From Aplectana chamaeleonis (Eukaryota > Nematoda > Chromadorea > Rhabditida > Cosmocercidae), in assembly GCA_029168955.1 (NCBI GenBank), contig JAPDOI010000040.1, forward strand, positions 1,476,501-1,540,500: 64,000 nucleotides of DNA, read 5' to 3'. Position numbers and translations under genes: made by a program. Shown piece by piece: positions 24,255-36,825 of this stretch. The first letter of the stretch is position 1. Each line of letters starts with the position of its first letter. Under the pieces are notes generated by a model that ran no database searches, was not told the origin of the DNA, and was given only the letters and a program-made list of their open reading frames with translations.

Positions 24255-24670
24255 CTAGTTTTTTTGACTGCATCGCTGCTGTTTTTCATCGCAGCGATTT
24301 CACACCCGCTGCTGCAGCGATGTGTAGCAGCGGCAGCGATTCTGTTCATAGTGCCATATGAGCCCACGGATGATAGAAGAAATTCAATCTAATCAGTGGA
24401 ATTAATGTCTGGTATTCGCTCAATCAACGCGTTTAGACCTCGAAAACACTCGATCTTGTCATGTGAAAGAGTCAACGTTTACTAGGACGACAACTGTGTC
24501 ATTCGATGGCAGATCGCTCCATCGCTGCCATTTTGGCCGCGTGATGGAGCGATGGTCAGCGACCATTGAGAATCGCTCTTCAAGCCAGCGATGCAGTCAA
24601 ACATAGATTTCGTCGCTGCGCGACCCAGCGATGTAGGACGTTTGGCACGAAGCGATCGCAATTGGAGCGG
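24255..24670. repeat. Cluster of GCAGCGAT / ATCGCTGC motifs
   Basis: The octamer GCAGCGAT, its complement and close variants (CAGCGATG, GAGCGATG, CCAGCGAT) occur more than ten times without a fixed period. Probably a decayed palindromic minisatellite. Confidence 0.5.
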
Positions 24671-25840
24671 CTTTCTATTACGCGCGATGAGAAAGGAACA
24701 GTTGCCCTCTGGCATGGCCGCGCAGCGACCACCCGCAGTCAAAAACTGGGCTTTATGACTGAGGCCTCAAGCTTGTCTGCCAGATGAGTCCTGGCAGAAG
24801 GGAACCGGCGGAGCGGTCGGTCATGGCAAAATATAGTGCAGCGATGAAGGGTGCGTTCCTAGAATGTTCCCATGGCGAAAGGCTTCATGGAAACGTAACC
24901 ACGGGCCTCGTGGAAGTATGATTCAGTAGCCATGGGAAGCAAATTTGTCCGTAGGAAAAGCTATTTTGTCCTCCCCACGCGGAATCAGGGAACAATTCGC
25001 GGAACTTGCAACCAAGGAGGTTATCATATAATGAGTCCGATATGCCGTACTTCGACTGGTTGAGGAATGCAAAGAATGTCACTGGGTTAGCGAAGTCTGA
25101 TTTAGCCCGGAACATCGCTCAAAATCAAATTTTTTTCCGAAAAATTTTTTTGAAAGGTTGTTTCTAAGTTGTAAAGATGCAGGATTCCAAATCCAGTGTA
25201 GGAAAACGTTTGAGCGAAAATCGTTTACCCAAGGCCCCTTTCTATAAGTTTGCCGGCCGACGTCGGACGGACTCATTTAATCAAACTTCTGATAAGGATA
25301 GATAAGGTGGATAGTGTAGATAGATACTGTGCACATTTGAGAGCGAGTCGTCCGACGTCGGTACGGGCAAGTGTTGAAGCAGTTCCTTTAAGTCTGAATA
25401 TTATCCGGTTTTGTCTCGGTTGCGTCCAGTCCTTCGTTTGGAACAACATTAAAATTGCTCGATTGGTAGTTCATTGGCTTGCGCGAATTCCACTCTGGAA
25501 ACGCACATACTCAGTTGTAACAGAAAGCTTTGTGAGAATGCTGACGAATTGGGTTCATTAAGCTTTGTAATTTTATTTTATGCACTTCAGATCGCTTCCC
25601 CCTGCGGGCTGGACACCATCCCAACACCGTTGCCATAACATCGTTCTTTGGCACTGTTATGATGCCCTGTCTGACACACAAAGAAGACTGGAACTACTAA
25701 TGGTCATGCTGGTATGGTTTTCATTCCTAATCAGTAACGTCTGATGACATTGTTTCTTTCTACATGATATGTGATCGGAGACTGTGACACAACTACTGTG
25801 CCAACTATACTGCAATGGGATGTCCTGTCCCCAATAAGCG
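24671..25840. other. Unassigned sequence
   Basis: No gene recognised. A short inverted pair around CCGACGTCGGACGG (25257) and TCCGACGTCGGTACGG (25350) is the only structure seen. Confidence 0.4.
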
Positions 25841-25842
25841 TA

Positions 25843-26119
25843 CTGTGCTTCTCTGGGCCGAATTCCGGTTCGCAATTGCGTCTCCTACACGCTTTGCGTG
25901 GCCGCACGCCACCCGTGTCGGGAGAGCTTTCCAGCCGGCGGCAGCCGCCCGATCTGTTGACCTCTAGGTGGGTTTTGAAAACTGGAAACTTGAAAAAAAT
26001 TGAAAAACTAACAAAAGCCCCATCGACTCGGCCCTTGGCGCTGTAAACTGAGCGGCGTGCGCCCGCAAAGCGTGTCGAGACGCAGTTGCGGACCGGAATT
26101 CGGCCCAGAGGAAGCACAG
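25843..26119. mobile_element. TA-flanked MITE with ~65-bp TIRs, copy 2
   Basis: 277 bp from CTGTGCTTCTCTGGGCCGAA to the inverted TTCGGCCCAGAGGAAGCACAG, with TA at both edges (25841-25842, 26120-26121). The arms extend through GCAATTGCGTCTC and ACGCTTTGCG. The TA duplication fits a Tc1/mariner-mobilised MITE. Relatives: 9189-9476 (degenerate) and 40603-40830 (partial). Confidence 0.85.
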
Positions 26120-26121
26120 TA

Positions 26122-28500
26122 GCCTGAAGCTGAACGTAGGTGTAATTTATGCGGCGAGTTGTCGCGCCCCGAAGGATGCTAACGCATTCCTGCCCGCTGC
26201 TAGGATCTGCGTGTTTGCGGCTGGAAACACTACTTCCACACGCATAAACACGGCCGTTCGACGTTATAGATTTAAATTAAGTGAATAGTTCGCTTCAGAA
26301 CTAACGCTGAACTAACGTTGGCTTAGCTGAACTAAACGATACGCTCAACCCGAATTTGAATTTTGGGACTACTGAAGGTTGCACAGAGAACAGTGCAAGA
26401 TTTCTTTCGTGACATCGCCATATTTTTTATATCTTGTTCGGTTTAGATGGATACTGCTCTTAGCTTCGCCCGTGGAGCTGACTTGGCGTCAGTTGAAGAA
26501 CAGCTGGTTCAAAATCGATGTTTGTAGTGTTGACTACATACCGGACAGCACTGCCAGACTTTGGAGGCGGAAAAAGATCTGAGGGTACGGGTGGTTTTTA
26601 GCTCGTGTGCGCTAGTTTTCCGTAAGGTATGGCGTGAAATTCTGAATTATGAATGGGTTTGTGTGGGTCTACGCAAATACAAAATGGAGGATAATTTGTT
26701 ATCTGCAAGGTAGTGTGTAGCCAAGTTGCTGTCGCGCAACACCTCAAAACACGACGTGATGCGACGGGCTGCGACAATTTCTGAACTAAAAAAATGAATC
26801 CTGACACCATCCCCAGCTATACCCTTTTCCCCATAACGTTCACGGGGTGAACTTGAGAATGGTCGTCACCAAAGGAGTTGCATTTGCCGAGGAGCCACGA
26901 CATTACGAGTCCTTTGCTCGCGCACTGGGGTATAATCCGGATATCACCGGTACGATCTTCGAATCTAATTCGTAATCGAAGAGAATTCTCCTTATCAGGG
27001 GCACGGCTGCTCCGGAGCACGTGGCGGAGTCCGCTAAGACAACGTGGTTCTAAGAGGCCTCATCGATATCGCAGCACTTCCATGCTGATATTGCACTAGA
27101 TCGCACGCCTCAGAGCGGTCGAGACGTTTTTGAGCCCCGCCTCTTTGATAGGTACGGAGACTCTTCTACAACAAAAAAGTGATCCATGTCTTGGTGTTCA
27201 GCATGGAGCTTAGGCATGCTGCTGCCATAGGCAAATGTGCGAAACGGGGTGACATCCAACAGCCGAAAACGTCCCAATACCAACGTTCAACTTTTCTCTC
27301 GTCGAATATATCTGTAAACGATACCGAATTTCCCATTGTTCATCGTTGTGCGCGTGCGCGCGATACTACTCTCCTCCATCTGCCATCACCTCTCCTCTGA
27401 TGTCTCTAGCCTCCGGCTACGCATGCAGAGGAACTGGGCGAGAATCAGTTTATTTGCGACCCTATGGTGTAGAGGAGCTGGGAAACGATCTTGTTGAGAA
27501 AAGCTGGGGACGAAATGCTGCGGATTAGTTTCAGAGTTTTGATGTAAGGAATTTGTCGTGCGCGTGTAAGCAACCCTTACTTCAGTTTCAAGAGACCGCA
27601 GTGGGTTGGGACTCAACTTCAAGACGCTGAAGCTGTGCTGCGCTCTCCACGAATTGATATGCGTCATTTCCAACTCTCATGCATATACCATACTGCTTAA
27701 CGTATCCTCGTAGATAAGGATCCAGCTGAGATGGTATAGTTGGGTCCGTGGCTTGTTTTCTCAGGAAGAAACATTTTAATTTAATACCGCGGCTGGCGCA
27801 TCAGTTTGAAATTCACCCTAGCGGCTGGCTTTTTAATTTTAATCAGGTGATGATTTAGAAAAATGCAGCGGCAGCCGCAGTTGTAAATTTAAATGTTTGT
27901 TTCTCGAGGAAACAAGCCACGAACCTGAACCATACTCAACATTTTCTGAATTTTTTTGACCAATCAGTATCTTTTTCAGGTCTCGAGCGTTTCCAAGCGT
28001 ACCTACAGCGACCGGAGTTCTACCACTAAGAGAAGCAAAAGCGGCGATCGTCTCTATTTTCTGTGCTACAGATATCTGTTTATATATATGGACAACATAA
28101 ATTTCTTTTCAATGCAATATGTGTGTTCCTGATGAAGCGGTCATAGCTATATAGGGAGGGGTGAGCTGGGAACTACGAGCCCGGCACATGAGAAGTGACA
28201 GTCCCAGATAGTTACTTATTTGAAAAATCAAAGATAAAAGTGACTGTATGTTCTCAATGCGAAATCCCGGTCTGCAAATGCGGACAACAGCTGCTGCACT
28301 ACGTATCGTCAATTTCTGGACGGGGGGAAGCCGCGACACTGCTATGATGGTTTTATCATAAAAGTGGAGCGGTTGTTTTTTAGACGCAACAGAAGATCGG
28401 CTCCGCGCTCCGCGGATGAATACTTCCTAGAGAGGTTACAAACCATATCTCGGAAGATAATCGGGCTGGAATCCAAGTGGCACCGACACGATTAGTTTAG
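26122..28500. other. Unassigned sequence
   Basis: About 2.4 kb with no gene, tandem array or clear inverted repeat recognised. Confidence 0.4.
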
Positions 28501-28516
28501 TTCCAACACTCTGCGC

Positions 28517-28580
28517 TTTCGAGCTGCGTGCAGCAACAGCGGTTGTCTGTAATTACCGGACCGAAATTTTGTTTCGAAAA
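28517..28580 (+). repeat. Dispersed short repeat, paired with 32002-32065
   Basis: GGTTGTCTGTAATTACCGGA followed by CCGAAATTTTG matches GGTTGTCTGTAACTGCGGA plus CCGAAATTTTG at 32021. Probably an arm of a MITE whose limits I cannot set. Confidence 0.45.
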
Positions 28581-31029
28581 TAACAGAGCAAAATGGAACC
28601 TCACTAGAGTCAAGTCATCTTGAAGTTGCCACGGTGACCGTTGTTGGTGGAGCTTCCATTTCGAAGGGGCAGTTGACATGGATTCTCTGTTTTTTGCTCG
28701 CTAGACCGAGAAATACCGGGCGGTGAACTTTGCCACAAGATCCAAAAAATTATTCAACTAGCCAATGACTTGTACTTTTATATACAGCACGATGACATCT
28801 TGCACAGGTGAGTCTGTGGCTCTGCACATCCTAGTGGTCAACTATCTGAAGAAAGGCAACTGATATCATCATTTCGTGCCCTATGGCAACTGCACGCACA
28901 ACTCTGTTATTTCAAGTTTACTCTGTTGCTCTCTAGTGGCACCGCTGCTATTGCTCTAATTCCCTTCGGATTACTGAACCAAAGAGCGTCTACATAGTCT
29001 TACACAATAAGTGCTTGAGATTAAAAATCTCACCCCCCCCTCCCAATCTTCGCTCAGTGGAAGACTAATTCGATACTTGCCAAGGGGTTGTGAAAAAGGC
29101 TTAAATCCCCCACTACAGATTGCGTAACTTCTGCCTATTCTGGGTTTATGAGCGGGATGTTTCTTTTTTGCAGATACATACTCTGCTCGTCCTTCCACGT
29201 CGTCGAATTCCATGACAACACGGTACAAAGGCACAATCTCTGTATAATTAGCTCGTGGTTTCGAAACAGCTCACGATCAGTCAAGGGGTGTAACCCCTTT
29301 TGATCGTTAGGTGTGAATCTGCGGCTAATTTTGTGGAAAAACTATTGAGGAGGAGGCCAGGAAGGGCTATCCGATATGTTGACAGGGCATTGCCTCGTGC
29401 TGCAACTTCAGCCTCAATGTGAGAGAGACTTCCGGCAGAATCAGAATTTTCTAGGTCGCAAGGACGAAATGACAAGCTTTGGGATAAATACAAGCGGGTT
29501 GAACCTGTGAGGACGTTCTCAACTCGATTACTCAAGCATAAATTCACTAGCCCTTCTTAACTGTTCTTATCGGCCTTTACAGTTTTTTTTTCGAACTTGA
29601 AAGTCACGAAGGAAATGCGTAGATCGCTATGTGATCAAGCTGGTAAGCAGCGTTGTTAGGAAGCCCTGCAAACTTCGCTTTTATCTAACCCCTTTAATTT
29701 GTATATTCTTAATAGTGCTACTTCTGTGACATTTCAGGGCTATTCAATCCCGGGGATCAGCTATCTATTTCTTAGGAGCGAAACCACAGGACAAGGTGCT
29801 GCAAAAATCTCAAGAAATAAAAAAATGAAAGCTAAAAATCCTAGAAATATGTTGTTGAAAGCATTTGAGGCAACGTTTAATGAGCACGTGCATCGATAAT
29901 TTACCTAGTGAGGATTACTTAGCTATATACAGAATGCCGAAAAGTATTCTTTCCAAAGATCTTATGAGTTTCTTCCCTTGCAATTTGATCGAGGGCAATA
30001 GGTGAAGCTTAGTACGGTTGCACTCAGTACATTTTCCCGGAATCGCACTGGACTACACAAGAAAGCGTCAGAAATTTTCTAGTTGGGTCGTGCAAAAATG
30101 ATGAGTGCAAATCTCCAAATTAGGAAAATTATTAGAATGAAAATACTTAAAGAAATAGATAGCCAGTTCATAATGTGCCAGGTAAGAGTTCAATGATACG
30201 CTGACCAATGTAAGGCAGTTAGGAATTCCAAAGCAATGCGAGTAAAATTGCTTGCGATGGTTGTCATCCCAACGCCACCCAGGACCTGATGGCATTCACG
30301 ATTGAGCAATCAGTTCTCTGCGATATGGGGATGCACTCGTCCACGAACAGCGAAAAAGATGTAAGAATGGCACGCTCGTCCACCCCAAATGAAACCATCA
30401 AATTTTGTTGCATATTACAGGAAACGTAGGAAGTTTTCCGCTATTTCTTGGTGGTGGCAGCAACAGTAAGCATCCAACTGAGCTGAATTCAATGGCAAAA
30501 ACCTGGCAACCCCAAACGACTGATACGCGAACACTGGGCTTCTAAGTGTTGAGGAAGTGATGCTTGGATAAGGTGGCCTTTCATGAAAGGGGATACAGCA
30601 TTTACAGAACCACTTCTTGATGCAGAAAATGAGTCTGCTCTCTATATTTACATGAAGCGTTGCTCGAACTTGAGAACGGGTTATGCAAGCGTTCCTCCAC
30701 ATAAGCGTAAGTTTGTTGGGGTGGAGGCATTGCGGTCTGAGTGGTGAAGATTGATTAGGATTCCAAAATGCGAAATGGTGGAGGAGCTCCCTCCTTCAAG
30801 ATCTGGCTGTGCTTTTGAAAACTAGGTTCTTCTATTTTCTTTTCTTTTGCGTTCAGAATTTATACCTCATGCTCCATTCCATTATTAAAACTTCTTTTTT
30901 GAAAACTTTCTTTTTCGAAACCAAGTGAAGAGAGTAATTGCTATAGGTGAAGAAACAGGGACGACCAGCGTCGGATTCGTCCGAAGGTCTATTGTAGCTC
31001 ATTGTTGTGAATGGTGCTTTTGGGCAGTT
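28581..31029. other. Unassigned sequence
   Basis: About 2.4 kb with no gene or repeat recognised. Confidence 0.4.
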
Positions 31030-31905
31030 GAATAGGGTGTGGCCAGGGTAATGTGGCCAGGACCCACTACAGTCCGGGCAACGTCAGGAGTGCTACTGTC
31101 GATCCTGTTCACGTAGGACTCAGGAACGTCGAGTGCTCATCAGCGCAACGAGGTTAGAGTGCATCTGGCACGTCTACTAAGCTGAGACTCAGATTCAGAA
31201 ACCCGAGGCGGCACAGTACCCAGAATAGGAATAACAGCCGCTCTTTCCAGATAACCTCCGACAAAAGGTTTTCTAATGCCTCTCTCTTACAGGCTCAAGT
31301 ACTCCAGAGATCAGGTAGGTTGGGCTGCATGTCAGAGAGTTAATATACAGCTGCTGCGTCTTGAGCCGACACTGCTGTTTTACTGCTGTAGCACCACCGT
31401 TTTCAAATCTCGGCGCATATAATTGCTCGACCGGTGGAACTCGGTAGCACACCTGGTGGCGTTCCGAAGAGCAGCAGCGTTTTGGTACACGCTGCATCTT
31501 AGTTTCAGGATGATTCCGACACTAAGTGCTGCCAAACCAGTGCCGCATACTCCAGGACGGGCTGCAGTATAGTCTTATACGTGGTCAAGAATAGTTTCCT
31601 TACTGCTGCCCCATGATGTTCCCCCAGCGCCCTTAGCACATTGAGCCTTCCAGCTTTTTACAATTCCTTTAGCTTTTGCTCGGTATTCTTGTGAAACGTC
31701 AGCGACGGATCGATTATAAGTCCCGTCCAGAAGTTTTGGACAAGCGAGCAGCAGGCAGGCGATCTTCACCCCAGCTGACATCAGGATGGTGACGCTGTGC
31801 TCTTTGGGGTCCAGTGTGAAAACTGATATTTGAAACACTTGGCGGGTGAGACCCTGAGCATCTTGTTATCGAAATAGCTTTTCAAATCAATAAAGTACTC
31901 GGTGA
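31030..31905 (-). pseudogene. Non-LTR retrotransposon RT 3' part, degenerate
   Basis: On the minus strand, the thumb and C-terminal region of a reverse transcriptase related to 21841-23290. It begins near SYFDNKMLRVSPAK (about 31880), then VFTLDPKEHSVTI and GGTSWGSSKETILDHV, and ends with CPDCSGSWPHYPGHTLFNCP (about 31081-31030), a Cys/His zinc-knuckle-like terminus. Frame changes and stops interrupt it. No palm motif is present, so the copy is 5'-truncated, which is usual for non-LTR insertions. Confidence 0.75.
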
Positions 31906-32001
31906 TCTTGCTTTAGAAGTTTACAGAGAGCTAGAAGATAGTGGTGCTGGGACGAATATCAATCATGTCAGGGACTCGCGGTCGCAGCATGATTCTCTTT
32001 G

Positions 32002-32065
32002 CAGTACGTGTTGCAACAAAGGTTGTCTGTAACTGCGGACCGAAATTTTGGTCCGATATAGACTG
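32002..32065 (+). repeat. Dispersed short repeat, paired with 28517-28580
   Basis: See the entry at 28517; same orientation, separated by 3.5 kb. Confidence 0.4.
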
Positions 32066-32479
32066 CAGCTCCATCAAAGGTTTGCGTCTGTGGTAATAAT
32101 AATGTGACAAGAGCATTCCATGGAAGTAAATAGCTGTGAAGCTACCGACCTGGCTCGGCTTGGGGCAAGGAAAGGTTGGAACCAAATAGTACGTTTAGGT
32201 CCGTCAGAGTGAGAAGGGGAGCGGAGCGATTGGTCATACCTGAAGCTCGTTATCAACAATTATAGTTCTCAATGAATGATCTACTGCTGACTTCGACCGG
32301 CCGGGCATGCAAGGGTACGGGTTAACCGAAAATTGAAATTTTGAAGAGTAATCAAAAATTAGGAGTGTGTCGAATTTAAAAAATGTTGCAGTTGTGTTGT
32401 ATTGAAAGTGTTAAAATTATATTTGTACTAGACCGCAGATTTGCATTGCTCATTTGACCGCGTTTTCACGTTTTATTAC

Positions 32480-32603
32480 GATTTGTTACGATTCGTTACG
32501 ATTTTGATCCCAAATTTCGTAAATCGTAAATCGTAAAAAATTTGCCAAAAGCGCCCGTAATTCGTAAATCGTAAACCGTAATTCGTAATTACGCACAGCC
32601 CTG
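32480..32603 (-). mobile_element. Remnant of a CAGGG-type hAT-like element
   Basis: Only one end is visible. The sequence finishes TAATTACGCACAGCCCTG, i.e. inverted CAGGGCTGTGCGTAATTACG, close to the terminus at 48495. Just inside lies an array of TTCGTAATTCGTAAATCG units that extends the TIR's own TAATTACG. The opposite end and target duplication were not found. Confidence 0.6.
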
Positions 32604-33051
32604 GTACTCAGTAAGACGCGCGTGATATGGCCTTTCAACGCCACACTAAATTTTCGATGTTTATTGAAAAAGTGCACCGCCAAATCAGTAGTACATCATT
32701 TCAACTTATTTTAAACGTTTCTTCGGTGTTAAATCCTATGCCAAATCTAATGCACTAAGTATTTCACATATTTTAACGAGCTTCTCACAAATACCACTCT
32801 GCCAAGTTATAACCATTTTATAGCGAAGCAAAACAGTTTAGAATTAATTGATTGATTCGTGAGCTGTCAATGCTTTAAAGTCCATCAAAACTCGGTGTGA
32901 TGAGGGAAAAAAAGACGATTTATTATGGCGCGGCTTGTCGCAAAAGACAATAAATCATGTTTCCATCACACGCAGCAACAACAATAACACACAAAAAAAC
33001 TCAAGATCTAGGACGTTTGTTGGGTGGATCTTGTGGGTCATCTTCGTCAGA
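32604..33051. other. Unassigned AT-rich sequence
   Basis: No gene recognised. Confidence 0.35.
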
Positions 33052-33213
33052 AGAGTCTTCCAGAGGCTCAAATCTAAGGATAGGAGAGATGGGATCGGAG
33101 AATACCGCTTCTTAATGTCTCCTATTACTGAACAATTAGTTGAAACTCTCAGCGATTCAACAGCTTGGAGTAAACCAGTTGTTTTAGTGGGAGACTTTAA
33201 TATGCCTGAACGT
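33052..33213 (+). pseudogene. Fragment of retrotransposon endonuclease (GDFN motif)
   Basis: The frame reads SPITEQLVETLSDSTAWSKP then VVLVGDFNMPE. GDFN within a hydrophobic strand is the signature of apurinic-type endonucleases of non-LTR retrotransposons. Homology stops at MPE, where the 117-bp satellite begins. Open upstream but without an endonuclease start, so it is an internal fragment. Confidence 0.7.
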
Positions 33214-33800
33214 GAAACCGCACAGAAAGTGCGCGGGACTGCGGAGTCGACGCGTACAACATGTACGGTGTCCGGGGACAACCAAGAAGTACTTAGTGAA
33301 AGTGGGCGGGGCTTCGATTCCATCGCGTGAAACCGCATGAAGGTGCAGCGGGACTGCGGAGTCGACGCGTACAACGCCATGTACGGGTCAATCCGAGGGA
33401 CAACCAAGAAGTAGCTTAGTGAAAGTGGGCGGGGCTTCGGTGATTCCATCGCGTGAAACCGGCAAGGAAAGGTGCGCACTGGAGGACTGCGGGAGTCGAC
33501 GCGTACAACATGTACGCGTGTCCGGGGACAACCAGCCGAAGTACTTAGTGAAAGTGGGCAGGGCTTCGATTCCATCGCGTGAAACCGCAAGGAAAGTGCG
33601 CGGGACTGCGGAGTCGACGCGTACAACATGTACGGTGTCCGGGGACAACCAAGAAGTACTTAGTGAAAGTGGGCGGGGCTTCGATTCCATCGCGTGAAAC
33701 CGCAAGGAAAGTGCGCGGGACTGCGGAGTCGACGCGCACAACATATGCGGGGCTCAGGGACAACCAAGAAGAACTTTGTAAAAGTGGACGGGGCTAAAAA
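33207..33800. repeat. 117-bp tandem satellite, five units
   Basis: Units run GAAACCGCAAGGAAAGTGCG, CGGGACTGCGGAGTCGACGC, GTACAACATGTACG, a GTCCGGGGACAACCAAGAAG block and GTGGGCGGGGCTTCGATTCC. Starts near 33211, 33327, 33455, 33580 and 33697; the second and third units have indels. It directly abuts the endonuclease fragment. Confidence 0.9.
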
Positions 33801-33822
33801 TTCTTCGGATATTGCTGTGCTG

Positions 33823-34010
33823 TGTATTGCGCCCTTCATTTTAAACCTAGATTTAACCTATTGTTGCGAAACCTGCATAGTGGTTGTGTATTACGCCCTT
33901 CAAACCTACATTCAACCTATCGCTGTAGTACACAGGTAGTGGTTGCGTATTGCGTCGTTTAAACTTTCATTGCGGCAGGTCATTTGTAGGACCCACGTAG
34001 AATGCTATGG
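33823..34010. repeat. ~63-bp tandem repeat, about 2.5 units
   Basis: TGTATTGCGCCCTTC, TGTATTACGCCCTTC and GCGTATTGCGTCG recur about 62 bp apart, separated by AAACCTA..TTYAACCTAT. Confidence 0.65.
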
Positions 34011-34020
34011 TTAATGGTTA

Positions 34021-35765
34021 TTTGAGCGAGGCTGGCAAAGCCAGTCCTTCGTTTCTCGAAGCCAGACGAATCCTACACGCGGTTTGTGGGGAAGGGCGGT
34101 AGAGCCAGTCTTTCTATCGGCGAAGACAAACGATTGTTACCCGTGGTTGATGGGAATAGGTCGGGAATGGAGGTCAATTGTTGGGCGTCGCCAAACCAGT
34201 GCTACATGTGGTTGATGGGGGGGGGGCGGGTGCAGCAAAGCCAGTCCTTCGGTTGGCAAAGGCAAACGATTGCTAACCGTAGTTGTTAGAGAGAAGCCGG
34301 CGACTAAGCGGGCCGACCGTCCGGAGCAGCCAAACGAAAGCTACGCGTGGGTAACGGAGAAAGGCCGAGGTAGCCCGCACGCCGTTCGGCGAAGTCATAC
34401 GAATTCTACGCACGGTTTGTCGGGAAGGGCAGCAAAGACAGCCTTTCGATTGTCGAAGACAAACGATTGCTACCCGTGGCGTGGTTGATGGGGGGAAGGC
34501 CGGCAAAGGAGGTCCATTGTTGGGCGAAACCAAACGAGTGCTACACGTGTCTGATGGGGGGAGGGGAGGGCGGCAAAGCCAGTCTTTCGGTCGGCGAAGC
34601 CAAGCGAATGCTACGCGAGGGTAATGGAGAAAGGCCGAGGTAGCTAGCTCACCGTTCGGCGAAGCCATACGAATTCTACACACGGTTTGTCGGGAAGGGC
34701 AGCAAAGACAGCCTTTCGATTGTCGAAGACAAACGATTGCTACCCGTGGCGTGGTTGATGGGGGGAAGGCCGGCAAAGGAGGTCCATTGTTGGGCGAAAC
34801 CAAACGAGTGCTACACGTGTCTGATGGGGGGAGGGGAGGGCGGCAAAGCCAGTCTTTCGGTCGGCGAAGCCAAGCGAATGCTACGCGAGGGTAATGGAGA
34901 AAGGCCGAGGTAGCTAGCTCACCGTTCGGCGAAGCCATACGAATTCTACACACGGTTTGTCGGGAAGGGCAGCAAAGACAGCCTTTCGGTTGTCGAAGAC
35001 AAACGATTGCTACCCGTGGCGTGGTTGATGGGGGGAAGGCCGTCAAAGGAGGTCCATTGTTGGGCGAAACCAAACGAGTGCTACACGTGTCTGATGGGGG
35101 GGGAGGGCGGCAAAGCCAGTCTTTCGGTCGGCGAAGCCAAGCGAATGCTACGCGAGGGTAATGGAGAAAGGCCGAGGTAGCTAGCTCACCGTTCGGTGAA
35201 GCCATACGAATTCTACACACGGTTTGTCGGGAAGGGCAGCAAAGACAGCCTTTCGGTTGTCAAAGACAAACGATTGCTACCCGTGGTTGAGGGGGAGAAG
35301 CCGACGACTGAGCGGGCCGACCGTCCGGAGCAGCCAAACGAAAGCTACGCGTGGGTAACGGAGAAAGGCCGAGGTAGCCCGCACGCCGTTCGGCGAAGTC
35401 ATACGAATTCTACGCACGGTTTGTCGGGAAGGGCAGCAAAGACAGCCTTTCGGTTGTCGAAGACAAACGATTGCTACCCGTGGCGTGGTTGATGGGGGGA
35501 AGGCCGTCAAAGGAGGTCCATTGTTGGGCGAAACCAAACGAGTGCTACGCGCGCGGTTTGTGGCCCAGAGAGAGGAGGCGGCAACTCCAGTGCTTTCCCG
35601 GTTTGGCGAGACAAACGATTGCTACCAGTGGTTGATGAGGGAATGGCGGCTAAGCCAGTCTTTTGGTTGGCGTAGCCAAACGATTGGTATCCGAGGTTGA
35701 TGGGGAGGGGAGGGAGCGGGCGGCAAAGCCGGTCTATCGTTCGGAGAAGCCGAACCAATGCTCCA
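34021..35765. repeat. Satellite array B, 270-bp higher-order repeat
   Basis: Related to array A: it shares the GGCRAAGCC core and the YCGAAGCCAAACGA..TGCTAC phrase. Four monomers of about 65 bp form a higher-order unit; GAATTCTAC at 34401, 34671 and 34941 is spaced exactly 270 bp and then 267 bp (35208), followed by a shortened repeat (35405). Neighbouring higher-order units are almost identical, so homogenisation here is recent compared with array A. Open frames on both strands are side effects. Confidence 0.95.
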
Positions 35766-36517
35766 CATTGCTGATAGAGAAAGGCTGTCCAAGGTAATTT
35801 GGAAGGAGGTAATTTGCCGTCATCGATAGAGTATACTTTATAGAATTCATTTGCTAAAAAGGTTTAGCTTTCTCAGTGCTTGATACCGCTAAATAGAATC
35901 TCCACTAATCAGAGCACCAATCCCACTCATGGATTTAAAAAAAAAGCTTTGTATTCAATAATTTGTAAAGTAGCTTTTGCCCCGATCCAACAACTTGCTT
36001 TTCCAGCTGAGAATTATATTTTCAAGTTTCTGAGTGAACTGCTTAGAAAAAGTTTATACGTCCCCCAGTCCCCGGAGAGTTAGATTGGCGAGCGACATTG
36101 AAGAAGGCAGAGAACGATGATCAAGCATATTTGCAAAATATAATGGTAAAGCCGATCTACCAGCGATTACCCTCCCAGATGGCTATCAAACATATCGATC
36201 GCTTTTATTTGAGTTTAGGCGCGGACCATCGCTGATTGCTGCCGCGCTATTTGGTTTTTTCCTAGAGTCCGCACCCCATCCTCATCTCAGGTGTCATGCA
36301 AAGAGACCTGTGAGTTTCCATGAACTCCATGCCACCTCGAAATCTCTTTCTAAAACATGAAGGTCGTGAGTATGTGGTGTGGTACGATCTCCGGCGCTCC
36401 AACCTGCAGACAACAACAACAGCAACAACAACGGCAGGAGCTACCCTCGCCCCCCTTCCCCGTAGAGGTCAGCGTTCACACTGCAACATTCACAAGTTTC
36501 AAGACCAAACATTTTAT
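35766..36517. other. Unassigned sequence
   Basis: No gene recognised; a short CAACAACAA tract lies near 36410-36432. Confidence 0.4.
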
Positions 36518-36825
36518 TGACAAGTTTATAATTTGCCATCGGCACAAAATTCTCACGGAAGTGTAGTGGTTTTTTTTTTTTTATTGCCAGAGTTTTCCAT
36601 GTTTAGGCCCAGATATCGTGATATATTTATCACCGGTAAGGCTGTTTCCTAATCCCTAGTCTGTTCAGCTTCAGCCGCTCATCTCTCAGAGAAAGACTGA
36701 TTGTGTGAATGAATACGCACCGCTCTCGAATTCCTTTATATACCCTACCCTTTATCAATTGGATTTATCATCAATTTTACATTTACCGTGAGAATTTTGT
36801 GCCGATGGCAATTTTATAATCGTCT
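36518..36825. mobile_element. Fold-back MITE with ~37-bp TIRs
   Basis: AGTTTATAATTTGCCATCGG plus CACAAAATTCTCACGG (36519-36557) is repeated in inverted form as CCGTGAGAATTTTGTG plus CCGATGGCAATTTTATAAT (36786-36820). No target duplication resolved. Confidence 0.75.

Noticed and set aside
32955..33797. Long frames on both strands across the 117-bp satellite
   Set aside because: Repeat-driven; only the short GDFN segment has independent support.
34273..35220. 315-codon minus-strand frame in array B
   Set aside because: Entirely satellite units; frame open because the 270-bp period is divisible by three and lacks stops.
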